Of a DNA stretch of 64,000 nt, positions 18,443 to 27,613 are shown in pieces. Below the pieces are notes generated by a model that worked only from the letters and a program-made list of their open reading frames with translations, searched no databases and had not been told where the DNA came from. Origin of the DNA: Sphingomonas ginsenosidivorax. Its GTDB lineage: Bacteria; Pseudomonadota; Alphaproteobacteria; Sphingomonadales; Sphingomonadaceae. The position numbers were made by a program, and so were the translations under genes. Where the stretch lies: assembly GCF_007995065.1 (NCBI RefSeq), contig NZ_VOQR01000001.1, positions 3,724,501 through 3,788,500 on the forward strand. The letters are read 5' to 3'. Numbering within the stretch: the first letter of the stretch is position 1; every line of letters starts with the position of its first letter.

Positions 18443-18886
18443 ATGAGCATCTTCAGCAAGATCAAGTCCGCCATCTTCGGCGAGCACGGCCCCCTCGGCA
18501 GCGGCCATTTCGGCACCCCCAAGACCGAGGCCGCACCCGCCCCGCAGACCACCGCCGCGCAGCCTGCGCCCACCCCGACCGCAGCGGCTGCGGCACCGGT
18601 CCCCGCCGCCCCCGTCGCCCCTACCGCGCCGGTCGACGTCGAATCGGTCCTCGCCGGCATCGCCCAGCGAAAGGGGTCGGACCTCAACTGGCGCAGCTCG
18701 ATCGTCGACCTGATGAAGCTGCTCGACCTCGATTCCAGCCTCGACAACCGCAAGGAACTGGCGACCGAGCTCGGCTATACCGGCGCCAAGGACGGCAGTG
18801 CCGAGATGAACATCTGGCTCCACAAGGCGGTGATGCGCGAACTCGAAAAGACCGGCGGCACGGTGCCCGCCGCGCTCAAGGACTGA
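18443..18886 (+). CDS. DUF3597 family protein
   Basis: 147 residues. The N-terminus SIFSKIKSAIFGEHGPLGSG, a long Ala/Pro linker (residues about 28-65), and the conserved domain DVESVLAGIAQRKGSDLNWR followed by SSIVDLMKLLDLDSSLDNRK match DUF3597. The domain's structure is known as a small helical bundle but its role is not. Related domains occur with peptidoglycan- or stress-linked proteins. The start is preceded by AAGGAAAT at 18433-18440. It follows the previous gene by 28 bases and is probably in the same transcript. Confidence 0.85.
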   Translation: MSIFSKIKSAIFGEHGPLGSGHFGTPKTEAAPAPQTTAAQPAPTPTAAAAAPVPAAPVAPTAPVDVESVLAGIAQRKGSDLNWRSSIVDLMKLLDLDSSLDNRKELATELGYTGAKDGSAEMNIWLHKAVMRELEKTGGTVPAALKD

Positions 18887-18974
18887 CCGGATCGGCCATG
18901 CAACCAAGCGCCGCCACGGATCATTGATGTCGATCAACTCGGATGATGGATCATTCGACCAAAGAGGAGACGAT

Positions 18975-19391
18975 ATGATGCGCGGACTGACGCTTGGCCT
19001 GCTGGCCGCGTCCACCCTGATGGCGGGGTGCGCCACCGATGGCGGCTCGGGCTATGGCTTCGACCGGCGCTATCGGTCGTACGACTATAACCGGCCCGAC
19101 CCCGCTTATGGCGGCTACGACGCCGGCCGCTACTACCGCGACGACCGCCGCTACCGCGAACGACGCCTGTCGCGGAACGACCGCGTCTACCGCGGCAATG
19201 ACGGCCGCTATTATTGCCGCCGCAACGACGGCACGACTGGGCTGATCGTCGGCGGCGTCGCCGGTGGCGTGCTCGGCAACGTCATCGCTCCGGGCGGATC
19301 GGGTCTGCTCGGCACCGTGCTCGGCGCGGCCGGCGGTGCGCTGGCCGGCCGTGCGGTCGACCGCAGCAGCAGCGAGACGCGCTGCCGCTGA
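18975..19391 (+). CDS. Lipoprotein with glycine-zipper domain (17 kDa surface-antigen type)
   Basis: 138 residues. A signal peptide ends at the lipobox LMAGC. The mature part is very rich in Tyr, Arg and Asp (YRSYDYNRPDPAYGGYDAGR), then a short conserved CRRNDGTTG and a glycine-zipper segment (LIVGGVAGGVLGNVIAPGGS, LLGTVLGAAGGALAGRAVD) typical of the Rickettsia 17 kDa antigen family of outer-membrane lipoproteins. Such proteins affect outer-membrane integrity. The ATG at 18975 has a strong AGAGGAGA ribosome-binding site at 18963-18970, so it is preferred to upstream starts. The tail ends in a CRC-like SSSETRCR. Confidence 0.88.
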   Translation: MMRGLTLGLLAASTLMAGCATDGGSGYGFDRRYRSYDYNRPDPAYGGYDAGRYYRDDRRYRERRLSRNDRVYRGNDGRYYCRRNDGTTGLIVGGVAGGVLGNVIAPGGSGLLGTVLGAAGGALAGRAVDRSSSETRCR

Positions 19392-19610
19392 AGCCCTGCG
19401 GGCCGGCGCCGGAGGTCCGGCGCCCGTCCCGGCCGGGCGGCAAAGGGGATGCGGGTTTGCAATTCGGCGCCCCATCACCCATATGAGGGTCTGCTACAGT
19501 CGCACATCGACGGTTCTTGGCGCTTTGCGGCACCTTTCTCCTTCTTTCCCTGCTCCGCGGCACGCGGTCGTCCGGTACTCGGACGGTCTAAACAAAGAAG
19601 GAGCCATCTC
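19392..19610 (+). other. Long leader of the cold-shock gene
   Basis: 218 bases without a gene. A near-perfect hairpin GGCGCCGGA-GG-TCCGGCGCC at 19405-19424 follows the upstream gene and may end it. The remaining sequence up to the ribosome-binding site AGGAG (19599-19603) is long and U-rich in part (19533-19555). Long structured leaders are usual for cspA-type mRNAs and act as thermosensors in some bacteria; here this is inferred from length only. Confidence 0.4.
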
Positions 19611-19823
19611 ATGGCTATCACCGGAACCGTAAAATTCTTCAACGCCGACAAGGGCTATGGCTTCATCGCGCCGGATGGCGGCGGCAATGATGCCTTCGTG
19701 CACATCACCGCGGTCGAGCGCGCCGGCATGCCGACGCTGAACCAGAACCAGCGCGTGACCTACGAGCTCGAGCCCGACAAGCGCGGCAAGCAGTCGGCGG
19801 TCAACCTCCAGCCGGCCGACTAA
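19611..19823 (+). CDS. Cold-shock domain protein (CspA family)
   Basis: 70 residues, one cold-shock domain. Both RNA-binding motifs are present: KGYGFIAP (RNP1) and DAFVHI (RNP2), preceded by TGTVKFFNADKG. It binds single-stranded RNA or DNA and melts RNA structure. AAGAAGGAG precedes the ATG by seven bases. Whether this copy is cold-induced cannot be told; a long leader upstream and a hairpin terminator downstream suggest a single-gene transcript. Confidence 0.96.
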   Translation: MAITGTVKFFNADKGYGFIAPDGGGNDAFVHITAVERAGMPTLNQNQRVTYELEPDKRGKQSAVNLQPAD

Positions 19824-19834
19824 CATCGGCTGAC

Positions 19835-19869
19835 GATGCGGCGGCCATGAGGGTCGCCGCATCACTCTT
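19835..19869 (+). terminator. Terminator after the cold-shock gene
   Basis: GATGCGGCG at 19835-19843 pairs with CGCCGCATC at 19855-19863, extended by GCC/GGT to a twelve-base stem with a small loop. CTCTTT follows. Confidence 0.65.
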
Positions 19870-19896
19870 TCGACATTCCAGCAGGAGCTGAGCAGC

Positions 19897-20124
19897 ATGG
19901 CCGACAACCCCGAATTTTACCGTGCCCGTGCTGACGAGGAACGCCGCAACGGCGATGCCGCCCTGCTCGACAATGTCCGCGACCGCTGCCGCCGCGCTGA
20001 AAAGGCCTGGGACGAGATGGCCAGCCGCGCCGAGCGCACGCAGGTCCTGCGCGCCGCCCGCGAAGCCGCCCCTCCCGGCGGCGAACGCATGATGATCGGC
20101 ACTCCGATGGTGCCCGCCGAATAA
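19897..20124 (+). CDS. Small hypothetical protein
   Basis: 75 residues, soluble and helical, rich in Arg, Ala and Glu (NPEFYRARADEERRNGDAAL, VRDRCRRAEKAWDEMASRAE). It resembles short proteins found widely in sphingomonads with no assigned role. CAGGAG occurs 15-20 bases before the ATG. A short gap separates it from the S9 peptidase gene downstream. Confidence 0.7.
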   Translation: MADNPEFYRARADEERRNGDAALLDNVRDRCRRAEKAWDEMASRAERTQVLRAAREAAPPGGERMMIGTPMVPAE

Positions 20125-20189
20125 GACTTCCGGTCGGCGGGTACGCTGGCGTACACACGCCGGCGTCCTGCCATCCCACCGGAGAGCCC

Positions 20190-22097
20190 GTGCGCTACCT
20201 GATCCTGACCCCGCTGGCCCTTCTTATCGCCGGCGCCGCGCAAGCCCAGTCGATCCACCAATATTCCGCGCTCGCGCTGTCGCCCAAGGGTGACACGCTC
20301 GCCACCGTCGAACAGTCCGACGATCCGGCGCGTCCGCTGAAAGGCGACATCGTGCTCCGCGCCGTGAGCGACGGCCACATCGTGCGCACCATTGCCCCCT
20401 GCGCCACCTGCACCCTGTCCGGCCTCACCTTCTCCCCGACCGGCACGCTCGCCTATCTGTCCCGCGACAGGACCGCCGGCACCGTCGACCTGCTGCTCGA
20501 GGGCCGCACCGTCGCCACCGTCCGCGGCATCGCCCAGACTCCGCGCTTCTCCCCCGACGGCAAGCGGATCGCGTTGCTCGTGACGATCGGTGCCGCCAAG
20601 GAATCGGGCGCGGTCCAGGCCGGCGTCCGCCAGATCGGCGAGATCGGCGAGACCAACGACGAACAGCGCCTCGCGGTGTTCGATCTTGCCACCGGCCCCG
20701 TCGCCGCCGCAGCGCTCAAGCCCGTTTCGCCCTCCGGCCGCTATGTCTATGAATATGACTGGACGCCCGATGGTCGCGGCTTCGTCGCGACCACCGCGCT
20801 CGGCAATGGCGACAACAACTGGTGGGTCGCGACGCTCGACGCGATCGACGCCAGCACCGGCGCGGTCCGCGAGATCGCCAAGCCGACGACCCAGCTCAAC
20901 TTCCCCCGCGTCTCCCCCGACGGCAAGACGGTCGCCTATATCGGCGGGCTGATGAGCGACTTCGGCTCGGTCGGTGGCGACATCTGGACCGTCCCGCTTG
21001 CCGGCGGCACGCCCGTCAACCGCACGGCCGGCGACACGCAGACGATCACCTCGATCGACTGGCTGCCCAGCGGGATCCGCGGCACCAGCCTAGCCGGCGC
21101 CGATGCCCGCGCGGTCGCCTTCGATCCCGCCAAGCGCACCACGACCCTGTGGAGCCGCCCCGCGGGCTTTGCCGCCGGCGATGGCAAGATCGCCTACAGC
21201 GCCGACGGCCGCGTCATGGCGAGCGTCGTCCAGGACTTCGAACACGCCCCCGCCATCTACGCGGGCCCGGTCACCGCGCCGCGCCAGTTGACCCATGACA
21301 ACGACGCGCTGCCCGCGCTCGTCAAGGCGCGCAGCGTCAGCTGGAGCCAGGGCGGCTTCACCAGCCAGGGCTGGCTGCTCGCCCCCGCCAAGCCGGCGGC
21401 GCCCGGTACCAAGGCACCGATGGTCGTCGTCGTCCATGGCGGGCCGTCCTCCGCCAGCACGCCCGCCTATCTCAGCCGCGGCGGCCTCGCGCCGCTCAGC
21501 GCCGCCGGCTATTATCTGTTCCTGCCCAATCCGCGTGGCAGCTACGGCCAGGGCGAGGCGTTCACGGCGGCCAACAAGCGCGATTTCGGTGGTGGCGACC
21601 TGCAGGACATCCTTGCCGGCGTCGACGCGGTCGAGAAGATCGCGCCGATCGACGATGCCCGGCTCGGCCTGACCGGCGGCAGCTATGGCGGGTTCATGGC
21701 GATGTGGACCAACACCCAGACCAACCGCTTCAAGGCGATCGTGTCGGGCGCCGGCCTGTCCAACTGGATCAGCTATTACGGCACCAACGGCATCGACCAG
21801 TGGATGGTCCCGTTCTTCGGCCGGTCGATGTACGAGGACCAGGCGATCTATGCCAAGCTTTCGCCGATCACCTATATCGCCAAGGCGAAGACGCCGACCT
21901 TCCTCTATGTCGGCGAGCGCGACATCGAGGTCCCGCCGACCCAGTCGATCGAATATTGGCACGCGTTGAAGGCGCTCGGGGTTCCCACCAGCCTGGTGAT
22001 CTACCCCGAGGAAGGCCACGGCATCCGCGACCCGAAGAACGCCGCCGACCTTCAGCAACGGACGATCGCCTGGTTCGACAAATATCTGAAGCCGTAA
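20190..22097 (+). CDS. S9-family peptidase (prolyl oligopeptidase / acylaminoacyl peptidase type), exported
   Basis: 635 residues. A signal peptide (RYLILTPLALLIAGAAQAQS) is followed by a beta-propeller with WD40-like PD repeats (FSPTGTLAYLS, FSPDGKRIALL, VSPDGKTVAYIGG) and a C-terminal alpha/beta hydrolase. The catalytic triad is visible: S498 in GGSYGG, D578 in VGERDIEVP and H610 in EEGHGIRDP. The family removes N-terminal dipeptides or acyl-amino acids from short peptides; here it acts in the periplasm. Upstream CCGGAGAG (20180-20187) is a good ribosome-binding site. A palindromic repeat follows the stop. Confidence 0.92.
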   Translation: MRYLILTPLALLIAGAAQAQSIHQYSALALSPKGDTLATVEQSDDPARPLKGDIVLRAVSDGHIVRTIAPCATCTLSGLTFSPTGTLAYLSRDRTAGTVDLLLEGRTVATVRGIAQTPRFSPDGKRIALLVTIGAAKESGAVQAGVRQIGEIGETNDEQRLAVFDLATGPVAAAALKPVSPSGRYVYEYDWTPDGRGFVATTALGNGDNNWWVATLDAIDASTGAVREIAKPTTQLNFPRVSPDGKTVAYIGGLMSDFGSVGGDIWTVPLAGGTPVNRTAGDTQTITSIDWLPSGIRGTSLAGADARAVAFDPAKRTTTLWSRPAGFAAGDGKIAYSADGRVMASVVQDFEHAPAIYAGPVTAPRQLTHDNDALPALVKARSVSWSQGGFTSQGWLLAPAKPAAPGTKAPMVVVVHGGPSSASTPAYLSRGGLAPLSAAGYYLFLPNPRGSYGQGEAFTAANKRDFGGGDLQDILAGVDAVEKIAPIDDARLGLTGGSYGGFMAMWTNTQTNRFKAIVSGAGLSNWISYYGTNGIDQWMVPFFGRSMYEDQAIYAKLSPITYIAKAKTPTFLYVGERDIEVPPTQSIEYWHALKALGVPTSLVIYPEEGHGIRDPKNAADLQQRTIAWFDKYLKP

Positions 22098-22114
22098 GCT
22101 AGGGTCCCCCCGAT

Positions 22115-22233
22115 CCTCCCCCGCCAGGGGGAGGTGGCACGCGAAGCGTGACGGAGGGGGCGGGAAGGGAAACCTCGGTTCGGTATCCGCCCCCTCCGTC
22201 GTCTTCGGCGCCACCTCCCCTTGGCGGGGGAGG
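22115..22233. repeat. Paired palindromic intergenic repeat, family D
   Basis: CCTCCCCCGCCAGGGGGAGG (22115-22134) with flanking TGGC is the approximate reverse complement of 22210-22233. An inner pair of GGAGGGGGCGG / CCGCCCCCTCC arms gives nested hairpins. It lies between converging genes. Confidence 0.75.
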
Positions 22234-22247
22234 AACAGGGCAACCCC

Positions 22248-23339
22248 CTAGAGCGGCTTCCCCGAATCCTTCCACCGGTCGAGGATCTGCGACGCCGGCG
22301 GCAGCGTGTCCGGTGCCGGCACCACCGGCGGCGCGACCCTGGGCGTGCCGCTCAGCGCATAATCGGGCTGCACCGTCGAAACCGGCGCCGGAGCGACCGG
22401 CACGGCCGCGTCCGGCGGCGTGACGGCCGGCACCACCGCCAGCATCAGCGGCGCGACCGGCGCGACGGGCAGATGCGGCCCCGGCACTGGCTCGCCACCC
22501 AGATAGCGTTGCGAGAACGCAGACGCGGTGCCCCAATAGCCCTTCCACCGATGGAAGAAATGCGCGCCGACGACATCGGTCATCACCAGGCTGCGGTTCC
22601 ACGCCGGTGTCACCGCATAGGTATGGTAATGCGTCGCGAGACCCACCCCGGCGAACACATAGCCCGCCAGCGCGGCGCTGGCGACGCGGGCCGCACGGAT
22701 CCAGGCGGTCCGCGACGGGACCCGCGCCATCGCGCCGTCGCAGGCGAAGCTGAACTGGCACACCGTCCGCTCGGACCCCTGGTACACCACGCCGCACACC
22801 GTCGCCGGAAAGGCGGGGTGGCGGACGCGGTTGAGGATCACCTGCGCGACCGCCTGCTGCCCCGCATCGGGCTCCGACGCTGCCTCGTAATAGATCGCCG
22901 CCGTCAGGCACTGCGCCGCCCGCCCGCGATCTGCGGCACTGGCACGCGCCATCGAGAAGGGCTGCGCGACGGTGATCCCGGCATCGGCCGCGACGATCCG
23001 GCTCGCCGCCGCCGCAGACATCGGCAGGTCGGGCAGCGCGGTCGTGCCCGTCACCCCTGCAGCAGGCGCCGCCCTGCCGGAGATGGCCGCGCGGTCGGCA
23101 TAGAGCAGCGCCGATCCCGGGAAATGCTCGTCCGCCTCATAACCGCGTCGTACGTCGGGGACGACCGCGACGACGTCGTGCGCGTCGATCGCGCGCAGCG
23201 CCGCATGCGCCGACATCGCCGCCGTCACCAGCAGGCCGACCGCGACCAGCGCGGCCCAGATGCGGCCCATCAGCCGGAGTGTCGTCAACGGAACGCGCAC
23301 AGCCCATACCTTTCGGCCACCGGGCCGTCGCGCCGCCAT
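22248..23339 (-). CDS. Cell-wall hydrolase (SleB / Hydrolase_2 family)
   Basis: 363 residues. One N-terminal membrane segment or signal anchor (RIWAALVAVGLLVTAAMSAH) is followed by a variable region and the hydrolase domain: AAQCLTAAIYYEAASEPDAG, AVAQVILNRVRHPAFPATVC and FSFACDGAMAR. The glutamate in AIYYEA is the family's catalytic residue. Members act on peptidoglycan, often by lytic transglycosylation. A Pro/Val-rich tail ends the protein. The start is uncertain: the ATG at 23339 adds a basic leader, a GTG at 23300 or ATG at 23270 would start nearer the membrane segment; none has a clear ribosome-binding site. Confidence 0.85.
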   Translation of the reverse strand: MAARRPGGRKVWAVRVPLTTLRLMGRIWAALVAVGLLVTAAMSAHAALRAIDAHDVVAVVPDVRRGYEADEHFPGSALLYADRAAISGRAAPAAGVTGTTALPDLPMSAAAASRIVAADAGITVAQPFSMARASAADRGRAAQCLTAAIYYEAASEPDAGQQAVAQVILNRVRHPAFPATVCGVVYQGSERTVCQFSFACDGAMARVPSRTAWIRAARVASAALAGYVFAGVGLATHYHTYAVTPAWNRSLVMTDVVGAHFFHRWKGYWGTASAFSQRYLGGEPVPGPHLPVAPVAPLMLAVVPAVTPPDAAVPVAPAPVSTVQPDYALSGTPRVAPPVVPAPDTLPPASQILDRWKDSGKPL

Positions 23340-23416
23340 AGCGGATCGGGTGCTACCGTTTCGCTACCAAAATGCGCCCGTCCCGTGCCGGCACGAAGCG
23401 GGTCCGCATCAACGGA

Positions 23417-26251
23417 TCACTTCAACGTCGCACTGTCCAGCTTCAGCGCCGCTTCGGGGATCACCTCGACCGCGGGATAGGCCCTGCGCAGCGGCTCGAT
23501 GAACTGCTTCGCGTCGCCGACCACGACGATGCTCGCCGCCTTCGGATCGAGCAGCGCCGCGGCTGCCGCCTGCGTCGCCGCCGGATCGACCGCGCCGACC
23601 GACGGGATGTAGCGCTGAAGCTCGGATAGCGGCACTGCCTGCACGACGTAATTGCCGAGGATCCCGGCAACGCCGTCGGTGGTCTCGATCGTCCGGCCGA
23701 ACCCGCCGACCAGCACCGCCTTGCGCGTCTCGAGTTCGGCGGCAGGGACCGGCTCGCGGCCCATCCGCGCCATCTCGCCCTCGATCAGCGTGACGACCTC
23801 GGCGGCGGTCGGGTTCTTGGTCTGCGTCCGCGCGGCGACGATGCCGGGCAGGCGCCGCGCCTGCACGCCGCTCGAGGCACCGTAGGCGAGGCCGCGCTTG
23901 ATCCGCACCTCCTGGTTCAGCCGCGACGAGAAACCGCCGCCCAGCACGGTGTTGGCGACCGCGAGCGGATAGAAACGCGGATCGGCGCGCGCGATCCCCG
24001 GCCGCGCCACGACGACGCCCGCCTGGCCCGCATCGGGCATGTCGACGACGATGACGCGCGGCGCCGGCACCGGCGCGACGGCGGGCGCGGGGACGGGGGC
24101 GAAGGCCGGCGCCTTCCAGCCGCCGAAACCGGCCTCGGCCAGCTGCTTCGCCTCTGCCGCGGTGATGTCGCCGACCATCACCAGCGCCGCGCCGTCGGGG
24201 CGCCACGTCCGCGCATAGGCGGCGGTCAGGTCGGGGCGCGTGATCGCCTTGAGCGAGGTCGCAGTGCCCTCCAGCGCCATGCCGTAGGGCGCCGCGCCGA
24301 ACACCGCGCGGTTGGCGACCAGCCCGGCCAGCTGCGCCGGGTCCTTCATCGTCAGCGTCACGCCGTCGATCGCCTGCGCGCGGGCGCGTTCGATCTCTTC
24401 GGGCGCGAACACCGGGTTGATCGCGACATCGGCGAGCAGCGCCATCGCCGGTGCCAGCTGGTCCGACTTCACCGTGATGTTCACCGACGCCCCGTCGCGG
24501 TCGGCGTCGCTGCCGATCGCGCCGCCGAGCGATTCGATCGCGCGCGCGATCTCGGTCGCCGACCGCGTCCTGGTGCCCTTGGTCATCAGGTCGGCGGCAA
24601 GGCTCGCGGCGCCTGCGCGCGTCGCCGGGTCGGTCGCGCCGCCGCCGCTCGCGATCAGCGAGGCGGTGACGATCGGCAGGTCGTGCCGCTCGACCACGAT
24701 CAGCCGCATGCCGTTGGCCAGCCGCGTCTCGACCGGCTGCGGGATGATCGCGGGGATCGGCTGCGCGGGGGCGGGGGGCTTGACCCGGTCGGCCTCGCTC
24801 GCCGGCGTGACGATCGTGACGTCGGCGGGGGTCTTGAGGTCCGCGACGCGCACGCTCGGCGCCAGCCCGATCGTGTCGCCGGTGCCCTGCTTGGCGGAGA
24901 TCGGCAGATAGCGGATCGTCGCTGCCTGCGCGTCGCCCAGATAAGTGCGCGCGACGCGCTGCACGTCGGCGGCGGTCACCCGGCCGATCGCCGCGAGCTG
25001 CTGGTCCGCGCTGCGCGGGTCGCCATCGACGATCACCGCGGCGGCAAGCGTGCTCGCCTTGCCCTCGGCGGTCTCGCGGCTCTTGATCGTCGCGGTGAGG
25101 ATCTCGTTCTTCGCTTCAGTGAGCTCCGCCGCGGTCACCGGCGCATCGCGCAACCGCGCGACCTCGCGCTTCAGCGCCGCCTCGCCCGCTTCGACGGTCT
25201 TGCCGCCCGCCATGATCGCGTAGACGACCAGGTTGCCGGTCGACTGCTTGCTGTCGAGAAACGCCTCGGCCGATTGCGCGAGCTGGTCGCGGTAGACGAG
25301 GCTTTCGTACAGCCGCGAACTCTCACCCGTCGCCAGCACCGCCTTCAGCACGGTCAGCGCGGGGATGTCGGCATCGCGGTCGGCGGGGACGTGATAGCTC
25401 ATCAGCACCGCGGGCAGCGGCGTGTTGGGCTCGTACACCGTGCGCGTGACCGCGGCGGTGCGCTTGGGTTCGGCGACCGTGACGCGCGGGATCGGCCCGG
25501 CGGGCTTCTTGATCCCGCCGAAATACTGGTTGACCCACGCATCGAGCTGCGCCGGATCGAAATTGCCCGATACCACCAGCACCGCATTGTCGGGCCGGTA
25601 ATAGGTCGCATGGAAGGCGCGGACATCGTCGATGCTCGCCGCCTCGAGATTCTCCAGGCTGCCGATCGTGCCGCGCGCATAGGGATGCGTCGTATAGGAC
25701 AAGGCGGGCAGGTAGACCGAGAACAGCTTGCCGTACGGCCGCGCGAGCGTGCTCTGGCGCAGCTCCTCCTTCACCACGTCGCGCTCGGACGCGAAGCTCT
25801 TGGGCTCCACGACCAGGCTCGCCATCCGGTCGGCTTCCGCGAACAGCAGGCGCTGCAGATGGTTGGCGGGCACGACCTCGTAGTAATTGGTGAAGTCGTC
25901 ATTGGTGGACGCGTTGTTGTAGCCGCCGACATCCTCGGTCAGCCGGTCCATCTGCTCCGCCACCAGGTTGCGCGTTGATTTGAACATCAGATGTTCGAAC
26001 ATGTGCGCGAAGCCCGACTTGCCCTTGGGGTCGTCCTTCGATCCGACGTCGTACCAGACCTGGACCGAGACGTTGGGCGTCGTCGTGTCGCGGATCGCAT
26101 AGACGCGCAGGCCGTTCGCCAGCGTCTTCTCGGTGAACGCGATCGGCTTGACCGCAACCGCGGGAGCCGGCGCGGGCGCACGCTTCTGCGCCGCTGCCGC
26201 CATGGGGATGAGTGCCGCGGTGAGCAGCAAGGCGGAGCGGAGCAGGCGCAT
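23417..26251 (-). CDS. M16-family zinc metallopeptidase (pitrilysin/PqqL type), exported, two-domain
   Basis: 944 residues. A signal peptide (RLLRSALLLTAALIPMAAAA) precedes two M16 halves. The N-terminal half has the inverted zinc motif HMFEH at residues 83-87 and the downstream glutamate in SERDVVKEELRQ; the C-terminal half (from about 500, ETRLANGMRLIVVERHDLP) lacks a metal motif and is the structural partner, as usual. It degrades peptides in the periplasm. The protein is one chain, whereas many relatives are split in two genes. A 67-residue membrane protein gene precedes it by two bases. Confidence 0.92.
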   Translation of the reverse strand: MRLLRSALLLTAALIPMAAAAQKRAPAPAPAVAVKPIAFTEKTLANGLRVYAIRDTTTPNVSVQVWYDVGSKDDPKGKSGFAHMFEHLMFKSTRNLVAEQMDRLTEDVGGYNNASTNDDFTNYYEVVPANHLQRLLFAEADRMASLVVEPKSFASERDVVKEELRQSTLARPYGKLFSVYLPALSYTTHPYARGTIGSLENLEAASIDDVRAFHATYYRPDNAVLVVSGNFDPAQLDAWVNQYFGGIKKPAGPIPRVTVAEPKRTAAVTRTVYEPNTPLPAVLMSYHVPADRDADIPALTVLKAVLATGESSRLYESLVYRDQLAQSAEAFLDSKQSTGNLVVYAIMAGGKTVEAGEAALKREVARLRDAPVTAAELTEAKNEILTATIKSRETAEGKASTLAAAVIVDGDPRSADQQLAAIGRVTAADVQRVARTYLGDAQAATIRYLPISAKQGTGDTIGLAPSVRVADLKTPADVTIVTPASEADRVKPPAPAQPIPAIIPQPVETRLANGMRLIVVERHDLPIVTASLIASGGGATDPATRAGAASLAADLMTKGTRTRSATEIARAIESLGGAIGSDADRDGASVNITVKSDQLAPAMALLADVAINPVFAPEEIERARAQAIDGVTLTMKDPAQLAGLVANRAVFGAAPYGMALEGTATSLKAITRPDLTAAYARTWRPDGAALVMVGDITAAEAKQLAEAGFGGWKAPAFAPVPAPAVAPVPAPRVIVVDMPDAGQAGVVVARPGIARADPRFYPLAVANTVLGGGFSSRLNQEVRIKRGLAYGASSGVQARRLPGIVAARTQTKNPTAAEVVTLIEGEMARMGREPVPAAELETRKAVLVGGFGRTIETTDGVAGILGNYVVQAVPLSELQRYIPSVGAVDPAATQAAAAALLDPKAASIVVVGDAKQFIEPLRRAYPAVEVIPEAALKLDSATLK

Positions 26252-26253
26252 GC

Positions 26254-26457
26254 TTACTTCTTCGATCGCGGGCGGTTGGCGTACAGCACGGCGCCGGCGA
26301 TCGCCGCGGATCCGATCCCGACCCCGAGCCCGATCGCACCGAGCGGCCAGCTCTTCGCCTTGTCGACCGCAGCCTTCGCGGCGGCTTCGGCGTGGTCCTT
26401 GGCTTCCTTCGCCGCGGCGAGGATCTCGTTCGGGGTGTCGTCGGTCGGTTCGGTCAT
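26254..26457 (-). CDS. Small membrane protein with helical N-terminus
   Basis: 67 residues. An Ala/Lys-rich amphipathic helix (NEILAAAKEAKDHAEAAAKA) is followed by one membrane helix (LGAIGLGVGIGSAAIAGAVL) and a basic end (NRPRSKK). It resembles YqjD/ElaB-like small proteins in layout, but is not a clear member. The ATG at 26457 has GAGGAG nine bases upstream, which decides the start over an in-frame ATG further up. It is two bases from the M16 protease gene and probably co-expressed. Confidence 0.8.
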   Translation of the reverse strand: MTEPTDDTPNEILAAAKEAKDHAEAAAKAAVDKAKSWPLGAIGLGVGIGSAAIAGAVLYANRPRSKK

Positions 26458-26479
26458 GATATACTCCTCACACGTGCGC

Positions 26480-27613
26480 TTATAGCGCAGGCCGTTTGTA
26501 GCGCAGGCGGAATTCGTCCGCATAGGTTTTCAGCGTCCCGCTCGCGATCGCCGCGCGCAGATCCGCCATCAGCGTCTCATAAAACCAGATATTGTGCTCG
26601 GTCATCAGCATCGCACCCAGCATCTCGCCGGCGCGGACCAAGTGATGCAGATAGGCGCGGCTCCACGTCGCGCAGGTCGGGCAGCCGCACGCCGCGTCGA
26701 TCGGCGCCGGGTCCTCGTTGAACTTGGCGTTGCGGATGTTGATCGGCCCGTCACGCGTGAACGCCTGGCCGGTGCGCCCCGACCGCGTCGGCATCACGCA
26801 GTCGAACATGTCGATCCCGCGCTCGACCGCACCGACGATGTCGTCGGGCTTGCCGACCCCCATCAGGTAGCGCGGCTTGTCCGCGGGCAGTTGCGCGGGC
26901 GCGAAGTCGAGGCAGCCGAACATCGCGTCCTGCCCCTCGCCGACCGCGAGCCCGCCGACCGCATAGCCGTCGAACCCGATATCGGTCAGCGCCGCCGCGC
27001 TGTCGCCGCGCAGCGTGCGGTCTAGCGCACCCTGCTGGATCCCGAAGATCGCTGCGCCCGCGGCATGCTCCGCGCCGCTGTCGAACGCGGCGCGGCTGCG
27101 CCTGGCCCAGCGCATCGATCGCTCCATCGCGGCCGCCTGCACCTCGCGCGTGCTGGTGGTCGGTACGAGTTCGTCGAACGCCATCACGATGTCCGAGCCG
27201 AGCAGCCGCTGGATCTCGATCGACCGCTCGGGGCTCAGCAGGTGTCGCGTGCCGTCGAGGTGCGACTTGAACGCCACGCCCTCTTCGGATCGCTTGGTCA
27301 GGTCGGCGAGACTCATCACCTGATAGCCACCCGAGTCGGTCAGGATCGGCCTGTTCCACCCCATGAACCCGTGCAGCCCGCCCATCCGCGCGACGCGCTC
27401 GGCACCCGGGCGCAGCATCAGGTGATAGGTGTTGCCAAGGATGATGTCGGCGCCCGCCGCCTCGACGTCGCGCGGCTTCATCGCCTTGACGGTGGCCGCG
27501 GTGCCGACCGGCATGAACGCGGGCGTGCGGATCGTGCCGCGGTGCATTTCGATCGCGCCGGTGCGTGCGGCACCGTCGGTCGCGGCGATGGTGAAGGCGA
27601 AGCGTGGTGTCAT
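26480..27613 (-). CDS. tgt: Queuine/preQ1 tRNA-ribosyltransferase Tgt
   Basis: 377 residues. Tgt exchanges guanine for preQ1 at position 34 of GUN-anticodon tRNAs in bacteria. Visible features are [41 protein letters not shown] (with the base-recognition Asp), the nucleophile region [20 protein letters not shown] and the zinc ligands [17 protein letters not shown]. The start overlaps the stop of the EF-hand gene by four bases, and that gene likewise overlaps queA, so three genes are read as one coupled unit. QueA acts after Tgt in the same pathway. Confidence 0.97.
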   Translation of the reverse strand: MTPRFAFTIAATDGAARTGAIEMHRGTIRTPAFMPVGTAATVKAMKPRDVEAAGADIILGNTYHLMLRPGAERVARMGGLHGFMGWNRPILTDSGGYQVMSLADLTKRSEEGVAFKSHLDGTRHLLSPERSIEIQRLLGSDIVMAFDELVPTTSTREVQAAAMERSMRWARRSRAAFDSGAEHAAGAAIFGIQQGALDRTLRGDSAAALTDIGFDGYAVGGLAVGEGQDAMFGCLDFAPAQLPADKPRYLMGVGKPDDIVGAVERGIDMFDCVMPTRSGRTGQAFTRDGPINIRNAKFNEDPAPIDAACGCPTCATWSRAYLHHLVRAGEMLGAMLMTEHNIWFYETLMADLRAAIASGTLKTYADEFRLRYKRPAL

